Source: Glossina fuscipes
Taxonomy: Eukaryota; Arthropoda; Insecta; Diptera; Glossinidae
Assembly (NCBI RefSeq): GCF_014805625.2
Contig: NW_023998415.1
Span: 24,011,659-24,075,658, forward strand
Length of the DNA: 64,000 bases
Direction of reading: 5' to 3'
Position numbers and translations under genes: made by a program. The number at the start of each line of letters is the position of its first letter. Within the stretch, counting starts at the first letter, position 1. The notes under the pieces are model-generated. The model was not told the origin of the DNA. It made no database searches and was given only the letters and a program-made list of their open reading frames with translations. Shown here piece by piece: positions 22,799-35,807 of the stretch.

Positions 22799-24329
22799 TC
22801 ATCTATATTCTCACCTAGAAGGATGCAGAGAATCGTCAACAATTTAATAAGATGAAGTTTGCAGGACGAGTTTTTTGAAAGATTTCTAAAATTTTGTGTT
22901 CTTCATAAAATTTTCTACTCGAAGGTTCTTAGAGGAGATTTCCAAAAATTAGAGTCGAAGAATATTCGAATTAAAGCCATGTATAACTTAATGCATATAT
23001 GCGAGCATTTTTAGTTACTCACATATATAGATTTGGTTTTGATAGTAGTTTTACTGCAGGACCCCACGCTGTAATTTTGATTTTTTGTACGTTTTTATTC
23101 AGCTAACGAGAGAGATTCTCTCCTATCTCGTTTGCAAAGCTTTGATTAATGTTTCTTTACTCTTTCAAAACTTTTGTGATTGTTTTCCGTTGCATTTTTT
23201 CTGTAGCAAAAAGCGGTTGCTAAGGGCCCAGAATGATTGCGAATATCTAAAGTAATTTTTATATCTTTCATATATGAAATAAAATCAAAAAGAAGGCGTT
23301 ATTGAATTTTCTGGCATTCACACATAAATCACAGATTTCGCTTTGTTGGTAAAAATCTATAGCTCAAGATACACATTCACACAGATTTATTTATCTTAAA
23401 GCCGTACTAAGGCGAATGTACATATGCATGCATACAAACATACGTACATACGGCCGCGTGCAATCAACTGTTTCTCTTTGCTTTAGTTAACACACAACCC
23501 GCTTTTTCCCATATTCACACATTCACCATTAGCGCTACAAAGCTACTATTCCGGCCGGTTACTAGCCAAGCATTTTATAGATTTTCCTTCTTTGTGCTCG
23601 CAATAAGATTGAGTTTTTATTAAACTGCTCGATATTTTCACTCAACGTATATGAGAGGGAGCGCATGTGCTTTGCGAATATGGAGTTTCGTTATTAAAAG
23701 CGGTGGTTGCGCTTAAGAGAGAGAAAACATATAAAATCTCTAAGACCGGCTGATGGCACATATGTTCTTGTTTGTTATATTTGCACAAGGAAAAAACAAA
23801 AAAAAAAAAATGAAAAAGAAGAGGAAGAGGAAAAAGAGAGTTAAGTTATTTTTTTGTGCATGTCACGTAAATACATACTGGAGCGCTCGTCATCGACATT
23901 AAAATGCTGTGATGAGCGCACTCTCTCTACCCTGCTCCATCTACAGCTGGTAGATATGCACTTTAAAACGAAAAAATTTTATTGTCGGTTCGAATTTATG
24001 TCTTTTCGCAAAGATAATTGCCCGGAATCGATCAGGAATATATAAATTCTAGGAGCCAATGTCGGCTGTTCATTGTAAATAGCATGACAAACCTAATTGG
24101 ACAATATTGGGCCGCATTGAAGCTCACTTGGACTTTAAACTTTCATTTTTTGATTATTTCGCACTGCATTTCCGCAAAAAAAAAAAAATTCTTTTCATTT
24201 CAATTTTGAGTGACCTATGTAAAAACACTATAGTGGATCATCAGAGGCGCACATCTGCAAGTGGTCGAATAGGTGATGCGATCCGAACAATTCTTAATAA
24301 CGGTTGTCGCTGGTGCAACTTATGGTCTG

Positions 24330-24460
24330 TAGTTTGAACACCAGAAAACAAGACGGACAGGCACCCTTAAGTCAGATCAGAAAGTTACTCTGAATATAAA
24401 AGCCGGGGTTGTTTCAGATTCTTCGGGGTGCGCATACATCCGCACAAACTTAATATAGGG
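24330..24460 (-). repeat. dispersed repeat family copy
   Basis: In reverse orientation it shows the outer end TAAGTTTGTGCGGATGTATG at 24452-24433, an ATTCAGAGTAACTTTCTGAT block, and TGCCTGTCCGTC about 75 bases inside. The order matches the plus copy at 61.3 kb. Confidence 0.6.
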
Positions 24461-25029
24461 TTCTGTCACAAATGGTGTAGGGTATAAATATATGTTAGCC
24501 ATGATGTCAAAATTAATTTTTTGCGTTTCTCTAACGACTCATACGATAACGTGTCTCATAGTCATATAGCCCGAAAAGAATCCCGTATTTTGGACAAGAA
24601 GGACTCAATCGACACCGAATTTAGGACCGAGATGCACTGAGGGACTGTGCGTACAGTCTATGAAGTGAAACAAAATTTTAATATATAAAAATAAAAGAAC
24701 GTTTAAGAGATAAAGAAACTTAGAAAGATAAGAAAACTTATTTGTAGATGCAAGTTCTACATAAACTGTGCTTTCGGTCATAGCTGATTATTTCGATATT
24801 TGTAAAATATATGTGGAAATCTTTATTCTATGCCTGGTGTGGTTTATAAGCGATGATCAAAAATGCTTAAAAAATTGCTATATATACTATAGGCGTATTC
24901 TTTCACCGATTTGGGTCAGTTTTAAATTTTTTTTCCAAGTTTGAAAATGATATTTTTTTGTTTTTGGAAACAGAGCAATGTGAACCGTAGACTCCAAGCA
25001 GGCGGTCAGAAGGACATGCCTAAATGTTG

Positions 25030-25115
25030 GTCAAGAATATATATATCTATATATATCTTTGAAATTTCCTTCTGGGTGCTGCAAACGTTTTAAAGATACG
25101 AATATACCAGCCTTC
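25030..25115 (-). repeat. dispersed repeat family copy
   Basis: The sequence holds GGTCAAGAATATATATATCT and then TCCTTCTGGGTGCTGCAAAC, the reverse of the GTTTGCAAC-CCAGAAGG and ATTCTTGATC blocks of copy A and the 55-kb copy. Confidence 0.6.
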
Positions 25116-25959
25116 TTCGGTGGATGGGTATAAAAAAACCGGAGTGAAGTTAGTTCATCCTATGAAGGCTACATTTTTGTCTTTATCAAATAACACAACT
25201 TCTTGCCTCTTTATTAAACTATGAGACACAATAATTAAAAAAATTGTGTAATAGTAGAGAACAGGGAATACAAACATATAAAACAAATTAAGTCTCTTAT
25301 GATCATTAAATCATAAATGTAAATAATTGCTATTAGCTATCAGGCGGTATGTGCGTCTGTGTGCATATTTTCTGAAAGAATACATTGTGTTACGAAACTG
25401 CCCATGTTCTTGAGACATGCGAAAGGACGTCAGAAGTTATACGTTGTCGTTTATAAACGAAAAACCTAGTTTCACTATGACGTCGAAAGTTTACTGCAAC
25501 CGGAACTATTCATATATACCGATTTCCTTATAAATGAAACGCTCAATTAATTATATAAAATTTACAACATTTTACAAGCTTATATTACCCCATTTTCTAC
25601 TACTACCACTGTCGCTACTACTATTGTTTTCATCATAAAGTATCAAATATCGCTCCTTGTTCTCATATGATGGGTTACGTATCCGAAGAATTCTTATATG
25701 GAAGAGGGTTTAAAGCGCGTATCCACGCGATCCGAATGTAGCGCCGTTAGTTTTTTTATCCAAGAATTTCTTATTCTTCAGTCTTGACAAAGCATTAAGA
25801 TAATATTTTCGTGTTGATGTATTAAGACCTGCTTTCTTATATAGGATAGGATTTGAAAGAGAGACCGACATGGTAAAAATGTTCCACAGCATATGTATCT
25901 GTCAAACTATTATTTTGGATCAATTTAAAAGGTAATATACTAACTACTAGATCTTGTTG

Positions 25960-26326
25960 TCTATACATGGCATAATGGCATCCGACCCAAATTGTCCGCT
26001 TTCAAAAAATATTGAAAACGAAAACCTCTTTTCATACAATGACTTTTTCAAAATATGCCGTTATTTGTGGAGTGGCCATAAAAATGTTTCGATCCAGTCC
26101 ATTTTCAATAGCATTCTTCTTTGAGCCATATCAGTGTAGTCGCATCTCACTAGAATATCTGAAGAATTGCGACCTTTAGAGTGGGCACACGTCAAGTAGA
26201 CAAACGATAGCATATGCTTAAACCATATCAGGAGATAACTCTGAATAGATTTGTATAATAAAAGATAGTTGTACTTGAAATTCTTCTAGATGTTGCTTAT
26301 ATCCAACCGAACTTAATGCATCCTGT
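25960..26326 (-). repeat. dispersed repeat family, longer copy
   Basis: The outer end is at 26281-26326. An ACTCTGAATAGA block follows near 26238, then CCATTTTCAATAGCATTC near 26100, then AATGACTTTTTCAAAATATG at 26038. This copy links the outer-end module and the inner module, showing that they belong to one family. Confidence 0.6.
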
Positions 26327-27869
26327 ATTAAAAGGTGCGTGGATTACAAAAATTTCTTGGCCTTGAAACTAAAAAGGATGTAAAAAGCTATACGAAAAAC
26401 CTGGTCTGCCTACGACGGTAAGGTTTAAAGTGTTTCATCGGCTTTTCTTTTACATTTCAAGTTAAATTTGATTTGAAGCCCGCCATTTTGTTGTCACAAC
26501 GAATTCCACTTTAGCTTGCCCATGAGATCTCCCATAGACAACAAGGATCGAAGAAAACCATAGTTAGGGCAGGGTCCGTCTGTTCGTGCAACAAAGCGGC
26601 AATGAATAGTGGTCTCAAATATATTAAGGTCTGTTTTCGATCTTTCGGATGATTTGACAGATCGAAACTGAACTTTAATATATTCGTGGTCGCTGTTCAG
26701 TGCCGCTTAACGACTATCGTACTTGCCTTAGCTAAACAGGCGGGCTTCTTGAGAGAGTCTTCTATGAGAGACTCCGATGTTGGGTCCGAGGACGCGTAAG
26801 CTAATATCCTCCCATACATACAAAAGACTCTTTTTATTTCATTTTACGGGGAAAAATTCCACATTTTGCAAAGAAATCAACTTTTCTTCATATTTTCCAA
26901 AACACTTTACTATTCATTCAGTTTCTGTCAGTCAGTCTGCAGTTTTTGTCACGACAGACAGGCGGTATTTTGAACAATATTAAGCCTTACAATAATTTAT
27001 GTTCACACAAAACGGACGTATGGGATTAACAAACGCTCTCCCTTCCCTATAATTAAACGTACGTTTTTTATAATACAAAAAAATATTTAATTAAATCAAT
27101 AAAAAATTTCATTTATTTCTGCGACGTGATAAGCTTTAGCAAATATTGATAAAACACTCTCCGATGCTGCATATACATATGCATGTTAATAAATAAAAAT
27201 TCACTCAAATTCTATTTATTCATTATGCACATATACGCACCTGAGTATGCACTAAATGTGTTTTTCATATATACATATATATATATATATATGTTTATAG
27301 CATAGAGGGTGAGAGGATTTGTTGCATTTTTCTGTCCCTGAGAGTTTCCAACGTTTAACACGAACATATTCAACTGAAAGTATTGAATATATATTTATAT
27401 CTACAGTTTGAAAGCATATTAAGTTCATTGTGACGCAAATGTATGATTTGTTAATTTGGCTCGCTATTTGTCTGCCTTCGCGAAAATTTATCAAAATGCA
27501 AACGCTAGTTATCTGCAATAACATATTCGAAATTTATTCCAATTGTGAAGGGAGGGTGGTCCGAAAAGTACTTTTACATAGCACAAACTTATCATAATAA
27601 TAGTTGTCATGTCAAATCATAAGGTTGTACCAATTTTTATCAGAAATTACTGAATACTAGAACTTGTCAGCCTCTGAAGGTAGGGTCGTGTCTACAGATT
27701 CAAAGCGGGTGCCATTCGATGCCATGTAGCCATAGTATGCTAATATTATTAATTTTCGCCGAATTTTTTTGTTTTTTTTTTTTAATATCACGACTTCTTC
27801 GGGATAGGGAGCAGTCGTAACAATACATCTAGTATAACCCATTTTCGTTTCGTTATTACGCTAAAACAT

Positions 27870-28010
27870 GTTTGCGCATCAAATTTGACGAAAATTTGCA
27901 ATGGGTAGGGCAAACACAAGGATATATTGACAGACGGACGGATAGATATGCTTATATTGCACGGTAATGTAAAAAATAGCGATGCCATCTCGAGTAAGGT
28001 TCGCGTGCTT
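27870..28010 (-). repeat. dispersed repeat family fragment
   Basis: AAATTTGACGAAAATTTGCA is followed by GACAGACGGACGGATAGATA, the reverse of the TCCGTCTGTC block and its neighbour. Confidence 0.45.
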
Positions 28011-29842
28011 TAAGGTATAAATAGTTCGTTTCCTTGGAAAGACTTTTTGTTTGTAATCACAACCAGAAATTTTAAGTTCCTCAGTTATATGGCAGCTAGT
28101 GGCGGGAACAATGAGCAATGAATTGACGTCTCTTTCACTTTAGGTACTTATAGGTAAATTTGATGAACAATTACGTTTAGTCCTATGCATAATTTTTTGC
28201 AATAGATGTACGCATGTTTTGGAATCGCATCCAATGTCCAAAATAGATATGTCCAATGGATATGAAAAAGTTTCGACAAATTTGAGTATAAATCCTCACT
28301 TGCTTCTATTTTTTTTTTTTTCATTTTTTTTTTGCTTCCTTGGTCATAAATAATTATTTATTGTGGCTTTTATTTGCTTTAGTATTCCCACACGTTAGTA
28401 TTTATACATGAAATATGCATAGAATCAATTTTATTTAGTGAATTATACCGTAACACTGTGGCTCAAAGCTTGACACCTGACATTTTACTGAACATAGTAA
28501 AGTTATTATGTATTTAAAACTGGTCGATCGTGCAATGATTGCTATTTATAGGATTAGCGTAATTAATTGTTTATGGAAAGAGTTATGGCAACGAAGTGCT
28601 TATGAAGTTTATTTCTGAACTTGTTGACGTTCAAAGGGCTGAGGATATTATTATAATTAAATGTTATGTTTGCTCAAAGCGCACTACAGTATCGTACATA
28701 TATTGAGACGATGTTCAGTCCACGCATCTCTTGTGCCCCCGGGAATATGTTCATTTCAAATTTATTATTTATCTAAAATAAAATTTTAGTTATACGGGAG
28801 GAAATTTTTGTGCCCTGTACTGTAGAAATCCAGTTATCATCTCTGCATAAAATATTTATTTAAACAAATTCAAATATTTATTCGTTACATTCATGAGCTC
28901 ATGATAAATATGTATATATTTTTTATTATTGTTGTTATTGTTTTTATTGTCGTAAAAATTCGGCATTTGTAATAAAAACGTACGTGTTAATAAATTTATT
29001 TCTATGCGGGAGAATAAAATCACCGACTATCGACTATGCGAGGGAATAAAATCCCAATTTTACTTCTGTTTTTTCTCAGTGAAAATCCTTGGCAATAACG
29101 TGTGTGAGGTGAAAGAAAGCATTACTTCCTTGCTGTAATCCTCGAAATTTTCACGATTTACTGCTTCGTTAAACTCCTCAAAATCCACATATAAATAAGT
29201 GCACAAAGTTACACTGTAAGTACGCAACTGAAATTTAATGGTTTACCTAAAGGCTTTCATCTATTATATAAGCCATTTAAAAAGTTGTGCACAATTCCAA
29301 TCAATTTTGAAAAATCAATCTCAAAGTCAAAGCTAATCTATGGCGTTTACATAATTAACAAACTAATTTAGTTTAAATTTTAATTTGATTTGTTGTGAAA
29401 TGTGGGTTTCCTAGTATCTAGAGTGGGTTTGTTTCTTTAATCACCTATCATCATCGTCATCTATTTTTAATTAGCTGTAAGTTTGTTTTTTTTTTTTTTT
29501 CACCCTCGGAATGGAGGGAATAGTTCACGTAAGGCGATAGCGGTCAGAAAATGTTCAATCGATATGTGTTACGCTTTGTGGTTCTTTTTCGGTTTTTCGT
29601 CCACACATCAGGAATTTAAGCAAATTATTCAGCAACATTTTTCATCACAAAGATCCTTTGTGGTTCCTTTGTCGTTCTCTCACCAAATTTCGTCGAAACA
29701 TCTCAAAAGTTGTGACAAGAGGGCATGCCCAGGCAAGCACGCTTAGCTCAATTTAGGGAATAATACCGAAATTAAAAGTACGTCTGCCTTAAATTTTCCA
29801 AGATGCCATACGTACCATGTACTAGAAGCAGTGTAGGATACA

Positions 29843-30942
29843 TTAGGCGCTTGCATCATCTTTTCAAATGAAAAACACATCTATTGAAAAAAATTAGTAT
29901 CGTATGTGGTAATGAAAATATTTTTCATCATTCGCTATAACATTTAACCATCGTTCTGACAGCGGTCGAACTACCCCTACCCATTTTCTCAATTCTTCAG
30001 CATTTTGAAAGCGCGTGTCAGCCAAGCTACGGTCCATCGATCTGAACAAGTCGTAATCAGAGGGCGCTATAGGTGTGTCAGTACGCTGGGTGTGACAAAA
30101 TTCCCCATTCGAGCTGTAATTGTGTCTCCTTGATATTGCAAGAGAATGACTTAATATTGGTTAACTGCTATTGCTGGTCTTTATTGCAACAATTCATCGT
30201 TTTTTTTGTTTAATATATGTCGGTACGTGGGCCATCTGCAGCAACCATTTCATTCGAGCTTAGCAGATCGTAATACACTACACTTTGTTGATCTCACTAT
30301 ATGCACAGCAAATCTTGACGATTATGAACATTTCGCTTTAATGTCGATGGTTCACTTGGATCTATTTTTCATCATCAGTGACAACACGCCACAGAAAATT
30401 CTTCTTTTTTTGCCTGGCACTGAAGCACTGACGTTGAGACGGTTCAAAATCGCATATTCAGTCATTTGCGCTCTTTTTGGATCTTCAGTCTAAAAACAGT
30501 CGATTCATCGACTATTGAGCCGTTCGAAAGGTCTTTGAGAGTTTCAGTTGGGCTTTTCGTCCCATAAGTCTTGCAAATCATGGTCTTCGAATTTTTTTGG
30601 TACCCTCCAGGCCATTCACCACTCTTAAACTCATGAAAATAAAATCGTCAACATCACCACCATAAGCTTCTAATAATGTTTGATGGGCTTCGGTAGTAGA
30701 TTTCTTCAAATCAAACAAGAAAAGTCGTGAATGTCGAAAATGCAATTTTGAGCGTTTCGCGATCAGCGTTTGCATACACTGAATTTAATTTAATAATAGC
30801 AAAATGGAAAACTGTTATTTTACTGTTATTGTAGAGGAAGATCAAAATCATCGAATTTAACCGTTCTGAACATTGACATTTCACAGAACTTTGTCATTTT
30901 CACCGAAAAATGCCGCTGATTAAAATACATGCAGGCACCTAA
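29843..30942 (-). mobile_element. mariner-like element, decayed full-length copy (family B, minus copy)
   Basis: The ends are imperfect inverted repeats: TTAGGCGCTTGCATCATCTT at 29843 and, on the opposite strand from 30942, TTAGGTGCCTGCATGTATTT. TA flanks the right end and CA, probably a mutated TA, flanks the left. On the minus strand the transposase is recognisable in pieces with frameshifts and stops: an N-terminal helix region (Glu-Ala-His-Gln-Thr-Leu-Leu-Glu-Ala-Tyr-Gly-Gly, about 30660-30695), Ser-Asp-Tyr-Asp-Leu-Phe-Arg-Ser-Met at about 30036-30062 with the third catalytic Asp, then Glu-Leu-Arg-Lys-Trp-Val and Ser-Glu-Arg-Trp near 29955-29995. Two small open frames at 30206-30493 (plus) and 30578-30775 (minus) are shadows or fragments. 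It is related to the copy in scylla intron 1 but not to the intron 2 mariner. Confidence 0.8.
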
Positions 30943-32894
30943 TAAAAGTATTTTTTTTTTTTTTTTGCGAGAACTAGTCGTCTGATTTCCCCCCTCCTTC
31001 TTAAAGTTCGTCCGGTTTTTTATGCTACCTATTCGCTACATTTAGTGCATCCGGCTTGTTTGCTTTTTGCAAAATTAAAAAATAAAAGCTCTGTGAGAAA
31101 ACATTTATTAACAATAGAGGGATGCAGTCTGCGGATGATGTTTTGTCTGTTTTGTATTCAGCTCGCCGGCTTTCACCTCGAATAGGATATCAGAAGTATT
31201 GAACATTGCTGGAAAAGTATATTCAACTAAAAGGAGATTATGTGTAGGAATAAAGAAATGTATTTTCCAAAAGTTTTCGTGTGTTCTGCGCAAAGTCAAG
31301 TCGCTCTGGGACCATCTCTGTACTCCATCATAATCTAACTTCATATGTACAGAGACAGGAAACTAGAAGACAATCTTCATAGTGAACAAAAGTATTATAA
31401 GTATAGAAGCGGATAAGCAATTTTCGTTAATGTTACGCATTTACAAATACAGCATAAATGTATTCATCTCGTAATCAAAACAATAGATTTAAAAGCATAT
31501 AACCGATCTCTTTCAATGTAGAAATCAGATTTAGTCTTTCATTTGCTTGCGTAAACATTTTCACTTTTTTTACATAAATAATTTTCTTCGAATGGGTGTG
31601 GGCACACATCGATGTACTTTTCCGCGTGGACATCCTTCATTATTATGTAAAACCGTTATCCTCTATTCTCGTGTATTATGCACTGAACTGAAATTTTATT
31701 TTCATCCATTTCTGCATCAATACATGTATCTATAATAGATATTGGTAATTGTAAATATATGTGGTGATGCGTGTTTATATTAATAGACTCTACCTTAACC
31801 ATCAGAGTATGTATGAACGTTTACGTTGGCACGGCACAAGAAAGATATTATTGGTTAGTTGTTAGTTAACAGTTTTTAGTTTTCTTTTAAATTTCAACTC
31901 CACTTTAATGCCGCAATCACATTCGCATATATCGCGATCTGCTGTTCTGTTATGCCTTCAATCATCGCATAATTTCACGTCATTCATTAAGGATTGAAAG
32001 GTGAATAAAAACAACTTTAGCTAGAAGTAGTCCGTACTAACCGATACAAGTGCCTATTTGTGTGTTTAAACAATGATAATTTAATTTTACACCCACCGCA
32101 TCGTTATTAGGATAACAGTTTGATTGAAACTCAGTTTTCATTCAAATATATTTTTCACATGGACTGGAGATCAAAAATATCCGAACAAAACAACGATGAA
32201 GAATTCAGCGGATTTTTTTCCAAAAATGACAAAGAGAATTTCGGTATTGTTGTATAGCTTTCCTAGGCATTTGGCTCGAATAATCTCATATTCGGGGGGT
32301 GCATTAAGTTTCAGCTGGGCAATAATGCCGAACTGCTCATTAACGTTGACAATGCTTGTCAAGTTGATTTGAGCTATCAATAAGAAGTTCACGATGGTTC
32401 CATGGTCCATGGCAACAGTTTCAATGCAGGCGACTGAAAGCTTACGTAGCTTTCTGCAATTTTTTAAATGTTTTTCATTTGCAATGGTTGGCAGCAATAA
32501 CAACAGTTGCAAGAAAGAATTAAGTAAGAAACTCTTGAAATGAAGCTATGTCAACGTTTGCATTAAATGTTCGGGTGGAGCTTGTGTTAAGTCCTTAACT
32601 AAGTTATTGTTTTAACTGTTTCAGTTTGGATTTCAGCATAGGTTTGAATTTATACAGGGAATTCTATATAGGACGCGAATAAGATGTCAATACTATTTGT
32701 ACACTTGTTGTTGAATATGATTATGAATCAATTTGAAGCTTTCAAGTACGCTATATATAGACGTATATAGGTTTGTTGTACATGCAATTTGTATGCTACT
32801 CTCTGTGCTTATGTATTACATTCAATTATATATAATGTATATAAATATATATAATGCATAAATTTTCACACTCTATCTGTATCTGTTTATATTC

Positions 32895-32896
32895 AT

Positions 32897-32927
<31 letters not shown>

Positions 32928-32930
32928 TTT
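32895..32930. repeat. (ATTT)n microsatellite
   Basis: A pure ATTT array of about nine units. Confidence 0.9.
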
Positions 32931-33759
32931 TTTCATCATATATTGCTACCCTTTCTTATTATTATATACAGTTGTTGCCGTTGTCCTGCTGTTGTTACGA
33001 TTATGGTTACCGTTCTCGATGTGCTGCTAAAATTATTTCCGTTCATTTAAATTCGAATTCAGTTATTATTTCCGGTTTATTGAATATAATCAATGAGAGA
33101 TGTTATGATTTTTCCATTAGCATTGAATATGTTTGCTGAAGCCGGTAATCGACTTTACATGTGTACGTAATTTGTTATTTTACTTATTGTCGTTGTTATT
33201 GGTTATACATTTGTGTATATGATTGTGCATTTATTTGAACAATACTTCAATAAAGCGAATAAATTCTAATCCAGAATACATATTCAGCTATTTGCATATA
33301 TTCATTCCATTCTCTTCCATCTCTTTTTGTGCATTATATATAAAAAAATGCAGTCGGTGTCTATCTATCACCTTTTGTCACGAAAACCATTCAATATGTT
33401 ATACAATAGAGCTTAAATAACTTTTAAATATACTTTTTCTATAACATCTTTTTAACTACAAACTGAAATGAGACAAATCATCACTAATTCAGAATAATAT
33501 TTCAATTTACGCATCGTACAAACCTCTCGGATTCACATATTACTGCCTCTCTATATATACGTATCTATGTATATATATATGTAGCATAGCCGTAGGATTC
33601 AATTGAATATTTTTATAATTTAGAGCGTATTAAGCAAGTATAGCTGCAAGAGAAGCCAAAAAGAACTTGAGGTAGACTCAGACTTTATTCCATCATTGCA
33701 TCGATTCGGAACTGCTAACCAAATCGAATTAAGCATACCTGTCGTCCGTACAATTATCC

Positions 33760-33860
33760 GATGTAAATTTTCAAGATTTTCAAGTGGAATTTGGTGCATT
33801 TTAACATGTTCCGACCCATGCATGTACGCTATTGAAAATGGAATGGAAGGGACTATTTAT
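33760..33860 (+). repeat. dispersed repeat family fragment (inner module)
   Basis: GGAATTTGGTGCATTTTAAC is followed by GCTATTGAAAATGGAATGG, the plus-orientation equivalent of the block near 26100 and 48780. Confidence 0.4.
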
Positions 33861-34839
33861 ATAACTACTCACCCAAACAATCGAATTCGAGAAAACTTGC
33901 GGTTTTTCGTATTTATACCTAACACGTCTGCTCATCTAATCAGGTATTAAGTTTCTCTGGATCTGCGTAATATCCAGAAGGGCTTCATATAGTCCCGCCT
34001 TTTGTTATACTGAGCATTATTGAATTGTTTTTTGCCCGTTTCATGTCATGCCCTAGCATTCATTTTGGTCCATCGTTGAATCCTATTGAAAATGAATTGG
34101 ACTGTACGATTGTGAACGGATGGTACCATATTTTGACGATCCTTTCATAACAAATTTGTTGCAGAAAAAAAGTTTTTGCATAGCGATAGACTGTAATCTT
34201 TAATATTATGTTTTGTATAACATTTTGACATCTAACTGTGCTAGGATTCCTATAACAAGGTTTGGTATTTGTTGATGTAAGTGGATCGAGACTTGTACTA
34301 GACAAAAGGCTGTATGGTATTCAATGGTCAACGTTACCAGTCATGACACCCTTAATGGCATTCACATCAGCATAGAAGACGCGTACAATGTTCGAGTAAT
34401 AGTTCTTTGACGTCGCTCTATGCTTACGTTTTAAGGCAGTGTAGAAATTGCAATTTTCCGCGTCATTTTAATAACCTTTATGCAATGGGTAGATAAGCAT
34501 CTGAAATAAAAATTTTTATTCCGGTAATTCCACCCGCTATGTAAATCTCATAGATAGCAAGTAAGTAAGAAACTTGTATACCCTTCAATTTTTTTTTAAG
34601 ATACTTGCAACATTTAAAAAAAAGCATAGGACGGCCACTTTGTTATACCCTACTCTTTTGTTGTGCAGATATCAGCCAACCTTCTAACATTAGTACATCG
34701 GTCAACAATGTCCGAAGTTGGGCTATAGATATCGTTCCTTACAAGCGATTCAACCAAAACTTGTCAGAATTCCATGTCATTGTCGTTACCTTGGTTTTTT
34801 TTTTTTTTCTCAATATTTCCAGGAAAATTAAGCATTAAG

Positions 34840-35400
34840 ATGAGAAGACTTCCGTCTCAAAAAAACGAATTTATCGATCGTTTTGCTGTTTTTAAACGAA
34901 ATTGTACGAACGCGAATAATGCAAAACGCAATGAACACCAAAAAGGGCTGGTTGGACTAGAGAATATTTAAAAATATTTTGGAAAATTATTCTCAACAAT
35001 CGGAATGTGAGTTTGCAAAAGATAGCCGGTATCCTAAATGTATGGAAAAGCAGTGTGTTCGGTAGTTAGCATAAAAAATTCGGCCATGAGAGAGTTTTGT
35101 ACCAAATGCGGAATAAGTGCAACGTACCCAGTGCAATAAGTGCAACGTACCGCAAGTCGATCGTTATAGTGGCAAAATTAAATGAAATGAAGTTCAAATG
35201 ATTGCCGCACTTACCTCGGTTCAAAGCTTAATCTCTATTTGCAAAACTCAGAAGGTTGCTGCAGGAAAAATGCTGTGCATCATATAATGAAGTCATTGCG
35301 AGCAAAGACATCGAAACGCCAGAGGAGCATTGTGGACAGATTGCGTTTCCCCCTGAAGAACGAACTTTTGGATCGATTCTTTAATGTCTAACTTTCATAT
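34840..35400 (+). mobile_element. possible decayed Tc1-like transposon fragment
   Basis: Around 35010-35060 one frame reads Asn-Val-Ser-Leu-Gln-Lys-Ile-Ala-Gly-Ile-Leu-Asn-Val then Lys-Ser-Ser-Val, like the second helix-turn-helix of Tc1 transposases, and then hits a stop. A 17-bp direct repeat lies at 35112-35128 and 35135-35151. No ends or catalytic motif can be assigned. Confidence 0.3.
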
Positions 35401-35660
35401 TAATATTTACTGTTATAATATAACTTATGGATATTTTTGCAGCCGCAGCTGGAAATTACTTATGACATGAGATGCAATAGTGATCCATTGCATTGCACAT
35501 AAGAATTCAGTTTACAAATTTGATTATTCACTGATAATTTTATTTAGTAAAACGATTATTTTGAAAAGTGCATAAATGATAGATTCATTTAATCATGCTT
35601 TACTTTTATAAGCAGAGATTTGAATCGTAATCTCTATATTATTATATTAACAATTCCAAC

Positions 35661-35670
35661 TATATATTAT
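35661..35670 (+). promoter_or_regulatory. possible TATA box of the fibrinogen-related gene
   Basis: TATATATTAT lies 62 to 71 bases before the start ATG. A start site about 30 bases downstream (near 35690-35700) would give a short leader. In this AT-rich DNA such a motif is common, so the call is weak. Confidence 0.25.
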
Positions 35671-35731
35671 TTAGTATAGAATGTCGGTTCGTTGAGCTGA
35701 TACCTCTTAGTAAATTAATCCGAAAATCATT

Positions 35732-35807
35732 ATGAATTTTATTGCATTCTTTTTATTCGCGTTATCAATTACGGCATATTGTCGCGGTTTAATGAATGAA
35801 AAATCCG
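35732..35807 (+). CDS. fibrinogen-related gene exon 1 (signal peptide)
   Basis: ATG at 35732 is followed by a hydrophobic stretch ending in Ala-Tyr-Cys-Arg-Gly and then Leu-Met-Asn-Glu-Lys-Ser. The donor is GTAAAG at 35808. The intron is 62 bp, ending TATTAG. Confidence 0.88.

Larger units (their letters stand above)
22665..29842. other. intergenic, upstream of scylla
   Basis: No gene is recognised. The part next to 22665 should contain the scylla promoter and any 5' noncoding exon, but no TATA or initiator pair stands out. Contents are a TTTA array at 22761-22798, a TA array at about 27275-27292, and several minus-orientation fragments of the dispersed repeat between 24.3 and 28.1 kb. Confidence 0.6.
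30945..35660. other. intergenic, upstream of the fibrinogen-related gene
   Basis: No gene is recognised. Contents are an ATTT array (32895-32930), a TTTTTT-rich stretch near 30951, part of a dispersed repeat at about 33760-33860, and a possible Tc1-like remnant at 34840-35400. Confidence 0.6.
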
